Below, in pieces: positions 10,401 through 18,364 of a stretch of 64,000 bases of DNA. The stretch lies in contig JACVVK020000086.1 of the NCBI GenBank assembly GCA_018292915.2, forward strand, positions 1,667,501-1,731,500, given 5' to 3'. The position numbers were made by a program, and so were the translations under genes. Position 1 is the stretch's first letter. Each line of letters starts with the position of its first letter. This stretch comes from Batillaria attramentaria. Its lineage: Eukaryota; Mollusca; Gastropoda; Batillariidae. Under the pieces are notes generated by a model, which saw nothing but the letters and a program-made list of their open reading frames with translations, ran no database searches and had not been told where the DNA came from.

Positions 10401-13400
10401 ACTGAATGTATATTCTTCAAAGAAGACTACTCTTCAGTTCTCACAAGAGCAATGGACAACATGAAATAAGGGAGACAATATCGTGACATGAAAGGATACT
10501 GGCTATCCTCCCTTACACCAAACGGGTTAGAAACTGTTGCCGGGCAGCCGAGGGAGGGATGGAGGGGAGGGGGGGGGGGGTCGGTGGATGTCAGTTCTGG
10601 GGGTCTAACGTCCTTTTCCACCACTTATGGGCCGGCTGAGGGAAACCGTCAAATAAAGTTGTGCATGCCTTTGCTCCATGTTTTCACCTTTTAAATTTTT
10701 TTTTTTTAAATGTTCCAGCTAAACCGTGTCTGAACTGTACTTAGGATGCTTTGTGTGGCTTCCATACACTGAGTCCACATCATTGGCGATGAGCATGTGA
10801 CTGGATTTCCTGATTGGGCACGAAAAAAAATGCCAATTTCACGCCAATCTTGACTCAGAAATCCGCCATTTTTGATTTCTCCAGAATATTCTAGCAGACA
10901 GTTTGTATGGTTTTCGGGTCAGTAGAAATTGCATTAGCTGTATCTGGCAAACTGTTCATCTGATCCCGGCAGCGTTTGTGCCATGTTTTGTTCATCAGTC
11001 GAGAAACCCACCCAGCCAAGCACCAGCAAGCCATCCTGCCGTCAGCGGGAGACTAAGGTAAGCTAAAGTCAAACAGAACCACACAAGTGTGATCTGGTTC
11101 TCCATCCGGCACTGCACCAGTCTCTCTGTTCACGGGGGTGACACAAAATGGACGGCCGTTTTTTCCCGGAGCTATGCCGCTCATTGCACCGTCAGTCAGC
11201 AGGTTCCAACGCCATAGCACCGTCAGTCAGCAGGTTCCAACGCCATAGCACAGTGTCAGTTTTCCAAATTCAAAACGGGTAGCCGGGGTGGTCGAATGGT
11301 AGAGCGTTGGACTTCCAATGTTCGGGTCGTGAGTTCGATCCCGGCTGGGGCCAAATATTTGTTGCTTTTTCATCGTTGCCCCGTCTTTGATATCACCCTA
11401 TGTGGTGGAAAAGGACGTTAAACCCCAAACACCCACCCACCCACCCACCCACCCCCAAATTCAACTTGAAACCGGCGCCACAGCACCCGACCGGAAAAAA
11501 AACAAAAACGCTTTGGATTTTTAGTTGTCGGTTAGAACGATTTAAAGAGGCCGTTTACCAACCAGAAACCGGCTTGTACTAATACGTGACTACAATGTAA
11601 AGACGTGTATATGTTCATGTTTTAAAATAACGGCTGTAAATGAGAGCAATCGTCGTCGAAACGTTTGAAGCGGCATAGCAACTGAAAAAGGTCGTCCATT
11701 ATGTGTCACTGACCCCCGTGCTGTTGCAACTAACCTGTGAACGCTGTTCCTGGCACCAGACGTACTTGTCTTCCTTGCACTCCTTGCTGTGCCAGTCAAA
11801 CTGGTGGTGATGAGGACAGTGTTGTAGGAAGCCGTGGTGATGGTCACAGATGTAGTACGTCTCGCAGTGCTCGGCGTGGTAGTCCGGCTCTTTACCGTGC
11901 TCCTCGTGACACTCTATCCTGTGTGGACCTGGTTTACAAGACGAGAATAGGACCACGGGGTGAAACAAAATAGACTAGCGTTTTTGTTTTGTTTTTTCCC
12001 CAGGTGTAGCAGTCCAGATTACACCCCACCTGGAGTATATCCCCGTATAAACTGGCCAAGCCCAGACTATACCCCTGTATAAACTGGCCTAGCCCAGACT
12101 ATCCCCCCGTATAAACCGGCCTAGCCCAGACTATCCCCCCGTATAAACTGGCCTAGCCCAGACTATCCCCCCGTATAAACTGCCCTAGCCCAGACTATAC
12201 CCCGGGGTGTACTCTGAATCCGGCCTGGGCTGATCTATACCCAGGGGGGTTGAACCGGCCTAGGGGTATACTTGGGCCTGTTACACCTGTACTATACCGC
12301 TACAGACCGTTGCACCGCCAATCAGCGGGTTCCCACGCCATAGCAACGCGTTTTTCCGAACTGACCAAGATGCCATAGCACCGAAAAAAACCAAAAAACA
12401 AAACCGCTTTGGATTTTCAGTTGTCGGTTAGAACGATTGAAAGGGGCGTATTACCACCCACAAACCGACTTGTGCTAATACGTGTATACCATTATGCTCA
12501 TGTTTTAAAATAACGGCTTCAGATGAGAGCAATCATCGAAACTTTTAAAGCCGCATCAGTGGCAACGGAAAAAGGTGCCCATGTATATAGTGCTATACGC
12601 GTGCTCCTGCTGTCTCACAAAAAGGTCTCCGTTTGACACGGTGTACACGTGCACAGGTGATGCCCAACAAAACTGTATGGGGTGAACCCGAAAAAATCAC
12701 TTGCTCTCTTGTGCACAGCACGGGTAAGGGACATCACTCAGGCGGCTACTTCATGTTGGAGGTGGATTCGCGCACGAGTTTCACGTGCTCTGTAGTATGG
12801 CGTGAGAAGCCCGGCTTCGGCCTGTTTCTAAAACAGGACAAAATTTAAACTTACCTAAATTGTAAACCTACAAAACTGAATGGTTCACTTATGCCTAGAC
12901 CGTCATTCGCTGTGTCATTCAGAAAATGGGGATAGTTGTAATCACCAATTTGTCAGCCGTGCATTCAAGGATCCCATTAAGTGAACTTGGTCCATTTTTG
13001 CAATGATGTAATGTTCACTTCCAAGGAAAACTACTCTTCTGGGAGGAGTGGTGGTGGATAGTACTGTCCGAACTTTACCTACGTCTGAACAGCATAACGA
13101 GGAATGTCCACGGAAAATGTCTTTCACAAACAGGAATAATTATAACTTTGTTCCAGACTGGATATTTACACTTTACAAGGAAGTCGTGTACAAACCATGG
13201 CTGGAGCCGTGTCCCGAGGATGACCAGCTAGAGGAGGAGCTGGATGACGACCAGCTGGAGGAGCTGTCCGACTCGCTGATCTGCCACTTACATAGCACCT
13301 CCTCGTCCTTCAGACACTCCTTCTCGTGGTAGTCGAACTGGTAGCCGTGCGGGCAGTGCTTTAGCTCGCCCCAGTAGTCCTCACAGTAGTAGTAACTGTG

Positions 13401-14045
13401 ACACTCCATGTCGTCATAGTTCGGTTCCTTGCCCCAGCCGCTACTTTTGCACGGCTCGTACCAAGCACGCGCGCACGTGAACAGTGCCACTACACGTAGG
13501 AAAAGTTGAAGTAAAGTAAGAGGGAAATAATACACATGTAGCTTTGTTTCATTCCTGAGTTGTCATGTTTCTTTTCTTTCGATTATGAACCAGTAATAGT
13601 TTGCAACAGTAATAAAGTTTATAAAGTTTATTGCTTATGTCATAATCAGATGGTTTTTTCTTCACTAGTAACACGAGAGACTTAGGACGACAGGGCTTCC
13701 AGTAAACATTCACAGAAACATTATTAACATGAAAAACCACAAAATGTTTAGAAAATACTGAGAAGAAATACTTAAAATAATAATGAAATAAGAGATGGTA
13801 CTTGTTTTGGGATAATTAACATTCGAACTTTTAAGGCTTTGTTATCTTAAAAGAAATGGTTGGCGTATGAACGCGAATAAAAAAAAAAAACCCTATGCTT
13901 TTTTGTTATATAAGAAATAAAACAACAACAACAGAAAACAAACAAAACACTAAAAAAGCCTAAACAGTTAATTAAACAGAAATTGACTTGTAAACCTACC
14001 GAGAAAAGCTGCCCGAAGAAACTGAATCGAAATCAGAGAAACCAT
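6851..14045 (-). CDS. Secreted protein with three chitin-binding domains and a low-complexity tail (8 exons, complete)
   Basis: CDS exons in order: 14045-14000, 13489-13196, 11928-11735, 10304-10253, 9865-9651, 8757-8464, 8277-8041, 7498-6851. Every boundary is AG/GT and the phases run 1,1,0,1,0,0,0. The total is 1,980 nt, or 659 residues plus TAG. Residues 1-24 are a signal peptide with probable cleavage after CARA. Six-cysteine domains at about 29-82, 120-172 and 199-251 have the spacing of peritrophin-A/CBM14 chitin-binding modules. A Ser/Trp-rich linker (83-114) and a His-rich linker (179-195) separate them. Then follow an acidic/Ser stretch, a poly-Gly/Asn run, QGN(A/G)L repeats (to 365), a Pro/Gln/Asn-rich segment (366-444) and a Pro/Gln/Val-rich C-terminus. 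Known family role: binding chitin outside the cell. Inferred: a matrix protein of shell, radula or mucus, with His clusters perhaps binding metal. A TATA box and AATAAA frame it. The family assignment rests on cysteine pattern and aromatic residues, not a search. Confidence 0.85.
8041..8277 (-). CDS. Exon 7: Pro/Gln/Asn-rich segment
   Basis: 79 codons, phase 0 at both ends, acceptor cctctgcccag and donor ACTCAG|GTAATG. It is rich in Pro, Gln, Asn and Gly, as in FNPNINVAAPNVNQFQLAG, with no cysteine. Such composition is typical of disordered regions of matrix proteins. No enzymatic motif is visible. Confidence 0.75.
8464..8757 (-). CDS. Exon 6: acidic/Ser, poly-Gly and QGN(A/G)L repeat segment
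   Basis: 98 codons, phase 0 at both ends, acceptor ctgtatgccag and donor CTACAG|GTGAGT. It begins EEEHHDSSSSGLDWLYMMSL, continues with a Gly/Asn-rich stretch and an LLAALGGFGGLGGLLAV hydrophobic run, and ends with six QGNxL units. The codons of the repeats are themselves a short tandem DNA repeat (about 15 bp), so copy number probably varies between individuals. Confidence 0.75.
8809..8995. repeat. About 31-bp minisatellite in the intron between exons 5 and 6
   Basis: Five or six degenerate copies of a unit containing aaatctgacataaagtgaaa and gaaaacgc. It lies fully inside the intron. Confidence 0.7.
9651..9865 (-). CDS. Exon 5: chitin-binding domain 3
   Basis: The phase 1 acceptor is gttttgttcag|GT and the phase 0 donor is CACCAT|GTGAGT. 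The six-cysteine module is almost identical to domain 2 and is followed by YHHGHSDVHH. Without splicing the frame would end at TAG (9,638-9,636). Splicing is preferred because the next exon is open in the same phase and continues the acidic/His-rich sequence. Confidence 0.8.
10253..10304 (-). CDS. Exon 4: 52-nt His/Ser/Gly linker micro-exon
   Basis: The acceptor tttgttcttcag and the donor GCA|GTAAGT are both strong. The exon encodes SHSGHGHHDEHSSSGHS plus one base. Its entry phase 0 and exit phase 1 are exactly what is needed to join exon 3 to exon 5, which is independent support that it is real. The plus side of the following intron holds long poly-C and poly-A runs. Confidence 0.75.
10555..10632 (-). 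mobile_element. SINE 3' fragment (minus orientation)
   Basis: Matches the conserved 3' end of the window's SINE family. On the minus strand it reads gtggtggaaaaggacgttag, followed by a C-rich tail. Only the 3' end is present. Confidence 0.65.
11186..11705. repeat. Intronic duplicated block, copy 1 (with SINE inserted)
   Basis: Copy 1 of a block also found at 12301-12600. It contains a 31-bp tandem duplication (11186-11247), the shared words ggttccaacgccatagcac, tttagttgtcggttagaacg and gttttaaaataacggct, and an inserted SINE. It starts about 30 bp beyond the donor of exon 3. Confidence 0.75.
11274..11454 (+). mobile_element. tRNA-derived SINE, full length with 10-bp target duplication
   Basis: The tRNA-like head has an A-box region (tggtcgaatggtagagc) and a B box (gttcgatcccgg). 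A conserved body follows (ccccgtctttgatatcaccc, then gtggtggaaaaggacgttaa) and an (ACCC)n tail. The word ccaaattcaa occurs immediately before (11264-11273) and after (11455-11464). The paralogous block at 12.3-12.6 kb lacks the element at the matching position. Confidence 0.88.
11735..11928 (-). CDS. Exon 3: chitin-binding domain 2
   Basis: The phase 1 acceptor is aaaccag|GT and the phase 0 donor is TCACAG|GTTAGT. The exon encodes one full six-cysteine module containing CHEEHGKEPDYHAEHCETYY and a DHHHG loop. It differs from exon 5 at only a few residues, so the two are a recent exon duplication. Charged and histidine residues replace the usual hydrophobic loop residues, which could add metal binding (inference). 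Confidence 0.82.
12001..12289. mobile_element. MITE-like element with internal 32-bp repeats
   Basis: The ends form a 12-bp inverted repeat (caggtgtagcag and ctgttacacctg, one mismatch). Inside are five copies of a 32-bp unit, with gtataaac recurring at 12045, 12077, 12109, 12141 and 12173, followed by inverted relatives of the same words. No ORF and no clear target duplication. It lies in the intron between exons 2 and 3. Confidence 0.55.
12301..12600. repeat. Intronic duplicated block, copy 2 (empty SINE site)
   Basis: Paralogue of 11186-11705 with roughly 80 percent identity by eye. It shares cgccatagca, ggattttcagttgtcggtta and tgttttaaaataacggct. At the place where copy 1 carries the SINE this copy reads straight through. 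Confidence 0.75.
13196..13489 (-). CDS. Exon 2: end of signal peptide, chitin-binding domain 1, Ser/Trp linker
   Basis: The acceptor follows a strong pyrimidine tract (ttttcctacgtgtag). The donor CCATG|GTTTGT gives phase 1 at both ends. The exon finishes the signal peptide (VALFTCARA) and carries six cysteines in the peritrophin-A order, with WGKEPNYDDMEC, YYYC and HCPHGYQFD segments. It ends with a serine run broken by tryptophans (WSSSSSSSSWSSSGHG). This domain is clearly more diverged than domains 2 and 3, which are near copies. Reading on through the donor would meet TAA at 13,175-13,173, so a retained intron would give a short, one-domain secreted protein. Confidence 0.8.
14000..14045 (-). 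CDS. Exon 1: signal peptide start
   Basis: Encodes MVSLISIQFLRAAFL and the first base of the next codon, then the donor CTCG|GTAGGT, an intron of phase 1. I chose this start because the phase matches exon 2 exactly. Joining them gives a continuous hydrophobic core followed by an Ala-x-Ala type cleavage site just before the first cysteine module. A TATA box lies at the expected distance. The intron that follows is 510 bp. Confidence 0.75.
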
Positions 14046-14100
14046 GATTGCCTCTCTTCACACACTGATCTACTCGTGCCTACAAACAATTTCAAGACCA

Positions 14101-14108
14101 TTTATATA
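14101..14108 (-). promoter_or_regulatory. TATA box of the chitin-binding gene
   Basis: The minus strand reads TATATAAA 56 bp upstream of the start codon at 14045. A start site about 30 bp downstream, near 14,078-14,072, would leave a 5' leader of roughly 30 nt. Confidence 0.65.
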
Positions 14109-14220
14109 TTCGTTCGATGTTTATTGTTTCAGAACAGAAAACACCTAACTTTGATCAAAGGTGTCATCAAAGACCACACGCGCCGACGTGTTGACGTGGG
14201 TGATTGTGGGAGGGTGAGGT

Positions 14221-14368
14221 AACCACGCCCTGACCACGCCCATCCTTTGACCACCAGCCCGGGGGTTGAGACGCAAGACAGGAGTGTGCGAGCAGCACTA
14301 ATCGGATTAACTCAAGGTCCTGCTGTTCGCGTGAGGCACTGACTTCGGACCAACATTTCACAACGTTA
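14221..14368 (+). promoter_or_regulatory. Possible divergent promoter and plus-strand first exon
   Basis: Two ACCACGCCC words (KLF/Sp1-like) at about 14222-14240 lie between the minus-strand TATA box and a strong plus-strand donor, GTTATG|GTGAGT at 14368/14369. A plus-strand transcript with ATG at the very end of exon 1 is possible, but no partner exon was found. Confidence 0.25.
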
Positions 14369-14440
14369 TGGTGAGTATGACTGTGTCGCTCTCCCTCCGT
14401 GTGTGTCTTTAGGTCTGCCTCCCCCCCCCCTCCGTTCTGT

Positions 14441-14458
14441 GTGTGTGTGTGTGTGTGA

Positions 14459-14500
<42 letters not shown>

Positions 14501-14513
14501 TGTGTGTGTGTGA

Positions 14514-14572
<59 letters not shown>

Positions 14573-14583
14573 CGCGCGCACGC
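14441..14583. repeat. Compound (GT)n-(GC)n microsatellite
   Basis: (GT)n broken by two ACA words, then (GCGC)n at about 14563-14579. Alternating purine-pyrimidine throughout. Confidence 0.9.
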
Positions 14584-15069
14584 GCCATATCGATCTGGGA
14601 GCGTTCTTTAATCCCGAGGAATCTATAAAACAACAACAACAACAACAACAACAAAACCGTAGGAATTCCTCTAGAAGGACTTGAAGATATTTGTTTTACC
14701 CTAGCTTGATCTGTGCGGTGGGCGTCACATTGCACCCGCGCCATTGAAAGAACCACAGGGGTTTGGAACTGAACACACTTTTACCTCCAGCGGCACGCTA
14801 TTAGGATGCAATTACTTACCTGGCTCTTATCGATTCAAATAAATATAAGATATCGGAAACTGTGGCCGACTGCAAACTAGAGAAACCAACCAACAATCCA
14901 CCAACCAAACAGCCAACCAGCCAACCAACCCTGAGTTACTCAACCAGTCAACAGAACACTGACGAGAGTGGTCAGGGTGTGTTTAAAGGAACGACAGTTT
15001 TTGGCTCACGACTGGTCACCATGGTCTGACCTGACTTTTAGTATTTTTCTCCTTACATGGATTCAGGGG

Positions 15070-15240
15070 AACCGGGACAGTCGAGCCGTGCAGTGTTGGA
15101 CTTCCAGTGCTCGGGTCGCGTACTCCATTCCCGTCTGGGGCCAAATGTTTGTGCTGGCCCTTTTCTCGTTGCCCCGTCTTTGGTATGACCCATATGTGGT
15201 GGAAAAGGACGTTAAACTGTTAAACACCCAACCCACCCAG
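15070..15240 (+). mobile_element. SINE copy (diverged)
   Basis: Same family as 11274-11454: ggacttccagtgctcgggtc, then ggggccaaatgtttgtgctg, ccccgtctttggtatgaccc and gtggtggaaaaggacgttaa, with an ACCCACCC tail. The A and B boxes have decayed. Confidence 0.8.
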
Positions 15241-16423
15241 TAGATGGATTCTGGGGTTAAGGTTGGGGATAAACGGTAGAGTTAACTGGACATTAATTTT
15301 GTGCCTTAGTGCTGCCTGCTGTTGCTAAGAAAACTGAGGCAATTATTGTTGAAGGTTAAAAGTCGCAAAAGCTGGTAAGCTGTGCATGTATACGATGATA
15401 TCCGACCCGAAAATTCCGTGCGGTTGTTTCAGTTCGACTTATTGATAAAATGGACAGTTGTACACGGAATTTATTTACAGACATATTGAGAAGATGATTT
15501 ACAACGCCTTGTCGGAGTGAAGTGGTTGTGTAAGACAGGTCAGCTTGTTTGAGCTTGCTCTAGTTAAGGACGATCTCAGTCTACACTACGATCAGACTAC
15601 GAGGGGCCTCAACCGACTCGGCTTAGTTCTTGACGACAAGAGTTATTACCCTTATGAGGGCGCCACACCTGAAGGTTGAGGCAAATATGAGACATGTTTG
15701 CAGACAACTATCACAACCTGCGACATTGTGCGAGATCTACCGACAAAGATTTACATGGCGGATTGAAGGACTTGTCAAATTTTAGGCGAAGAGGGTTGTA
15801 AACAGGAAAGTGCTCTGAGCATTAAGTGAAAACGTAACGCGAATAACCAAGACTATAACTGAGTGTGGGGAGAGACTGAGTAGAAGAGACTACACTAAGG
15901 CCGGAATACCAAAGATCCTCTATTATTGTATAGAGGATCTATGGGGATACTTGTTTATCTTTGTTGTGGACATGTACGTACATGGGCATACACGTGCTGG
16001 GATAAATCCCTCACATACATTAACAAGCCCGTATGACACAATTACACGGATACAAACATACATACTAATTGAGGTACTTCTTGTTAAGCCTGTCTGTGTG
16101 TTCATGATGTTTCAAACTGAAAGCGTGTGCGTGGGGAGAGAGAGGTGTATATACATGTATCTGCTTCACTGAAAACAAATTGCCCAAATTGGAATAATAC
16201 AGTCACTGTGCATATATTTGAATTTGATTATGGAGAAAACTAGTCACTGTACACGTAGCATGCCTTATTTGGGGTTCATCCTTACAATCTGATCAACGCG
16301 TGACCACAGCATTTATAAACAGTTCAGTGAAACTACAAGCGGTTCATACGTAAACTTAAATGTATACTGTACATAAGTTGGTGGGAAGACTTTTCCTTAA
16401 TGGTAACCGACTTCGCACTGTAC
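15241..16423. other. Non-coding stretch
   Basis: No frame with splice support. Contains a short inverted pair at about 15915-15945 (gatcctctat/atagaggatc) that could form a small hairpin. Confidence 0.4.
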
Positions 16424-16495
16424 CGTCTTTGATATCACCCACTATGATGCGTGGTGGAAAAGGACGTTAAACTCCCAAACAGCCACCCATCACAT
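16424..16495 (+). mobile_element. SINE 3' fragment
   Basis: ccgtctttgatatcaccc, then gtggtggaaaaggacgttaa and a C-rich tail. The tRNA-like half is missing. Confidence 0.7.
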
Positions 16496-17126
16496 GGTGA
16501 CAACATGAATCAGATCACGAGACATCATAATTTTCTCTCGATGGCATAGTTCTTGGATTTTTAATAACACTCTTAATCCAGAAACATGTAAATTCGCATT
16601 CGCTCGCGTGTGTAGTAGAACTCGTGACAAAGAGTTGCATTGTGTGAAGCCATTTTAACACTTTTTCTGACAGTTCGGTCGAGAGGGAAAGAGGTACATA
16701 AAATGGTCGACACTGACAGTCAGTAAAGCTTTGAACAATAGACGCCAGCAGGGTTCCTGTGATCTCTCAGCAGTATGATAGGCCTTCAAGATAACGTGCA
16801 TAATAATGTCTGCTTTCAAATCATCGTGAGGGTTTCTCAGTCGTTGGCAACCAAGGTCTAGCTCCGTCCAGTCTGTGGTGTGTGGTGGAAGCAAATACGT
16901 GTCTTGCCCGTGTCTGTGATGAGTGTGACAAGGGGTAGGTGCCTTAAGGAGGGGACTAAGGGGTAGATAAACACGGAGAGGGAACTGCACAACAGCTTTA
17001 TGGCTCTTGTCGCCGGGAATAGTACTCAGGGCGCAAACCGTGTCGGCGGGGTCAAGAGAGATAAAACGATCCAGGGTTGGGAGATATTATTCATAAGATC
17101 CTGTTCCTTTCCGGATTTTGCTTACC

Positions 17127-17130
<4 letters not shown>

Positions 17131-17194
<64 letters not shown>

Positions 17195-17216
17195 GACAGA
17201 GAGAGAGAGAGAGAGA
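17131..17216. repeat. Compound (CA)n-(GACA)n-(GA)n microsatellite
   Basis: About 30 CA units followed by GACAGACA and (GA)n. Confidence 0.9.
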
Positions 17217-17672
17217 TTTCTGATAAAAAGCACACAGACAACCATGGAAAATGGTCACGTCAACGCCGATGAACACATTCACAATATTTATATCAGCCCA
17301 AATGAAATGGCCGCTGTACGCAAGGGTATTATAGTTATGCAGTATACAACTTACTAGAACAGGTTCCGTGACGGAACTCTGTTGCAAATTCATTGTAGCT
17401 CTGTCATCAGTACAACAGGATCACGAAAGAGAGGCGCAACCCAACTTGCTTTTGACAGAAAACAACCATCAATCGACTTTGTAAGTAATAAAAGCAATTT
17501 TTTTAAAGCCAAACTACGTTTCATGTGAAGATGTGTTGTATTAAACAGACGTACAGTTCACTACTCAGCCGGCTTGACAATGCTGACGCTGTCTTGCGCG
17601 TAACTGACCATCTTGTGGTGCCTGGCCCCCATTCTTGTGTGCAGTGCAGCTTCGGGCGGTCCCTGAATCTGA

Positions 17673-18188
17673 GGGAGGACACACTGTCTCATGTCATCAT
17701 ATCCCATGCAGACAGCGAGTTTCCCCTGAGAACAGCCGCCACTGATATTAGCAACATAGTGCCCACTCCAAATACTAGCCTCTTACAGAACAACGAATCA
17801 GGTCAAAGTGTTTGGTCAGAAGTATACTTAAACAGCAGACAAAGATGGGATAGGAAATATGATCTTATTCAATCTAAGGCAGCAGTAATGATGGCCATGA
17901 TATCATGATCAGTCGAACTTCGGGTCTCAGCCCGCGGCCGGTCATCAGTCACGTCAGTGCCCTTGGACGGACGTGAATGTGGCCTGAAACCTCAGCAGCA
18001 GCACTGAAGACGGCAAGCCGGTTAAGTTATAAACACACTGTTGAAAGTCCACTTCCATCCACCTTTTGCCTGACTTAAATGACCAGTTTGTCACCCAGAA
18101 TGTGCGATATTAGTGCATCTCTCAAGGGAGGACACACTGTCTCATGCTGATGCAAGCACATGGAGATCAGAGTGACCGCCCCTGAGAA
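17673..18188. repeat. Pair of diverged direct repeats
   Basis: The 21-bp word starting gggaggacacactgtctcat occurs at 17673-17693 and 18126-18146. The later word cccctgagaa occurs about 30-55 bp after each. They are remnants of a roughly 100-bp duplication of unknown origin. Confidence 0.6.
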
Positions 18189-18303
18189 ATCGCTATTTAT
18201 TTATTCTTCCTGCAAATCTTTATCCCCTAAAATTGCAAAACGAAACCACACTCGATATTCTCATTCTCATGTAGACAGACACTGAATACACGACAAACAC
18301 TAG

Positions 18304-18304
<1 letters not shown>

Positions 18305-18349
<45 letters not shown>

Positions 18350-18364
18350 CACACACACACACAC
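18305..18364. repeat. (CA)n microsatellite
   Basis: About 29 CA units with one CG. Confidence 0.9.

Noticed and set aside
10981..11056. Plus-strand exon-like segment with acceptor and donor
   Set aside because: It is antisense inside the chitin-binding gene's intron, short, and without a partner exon.
11274..11360. tRNA gene
   Set aside because: The tRNA-like head has A and B boxes but leads directly into a SINE body and tail, is repeated many times, and shows no intact cloverleaf arms.
16655..16990. 111-codon minus-strand frame with fair composition
   Set aside because: The central part looks protein-like, but no splice site or signal frames it. Left out for lack of support.
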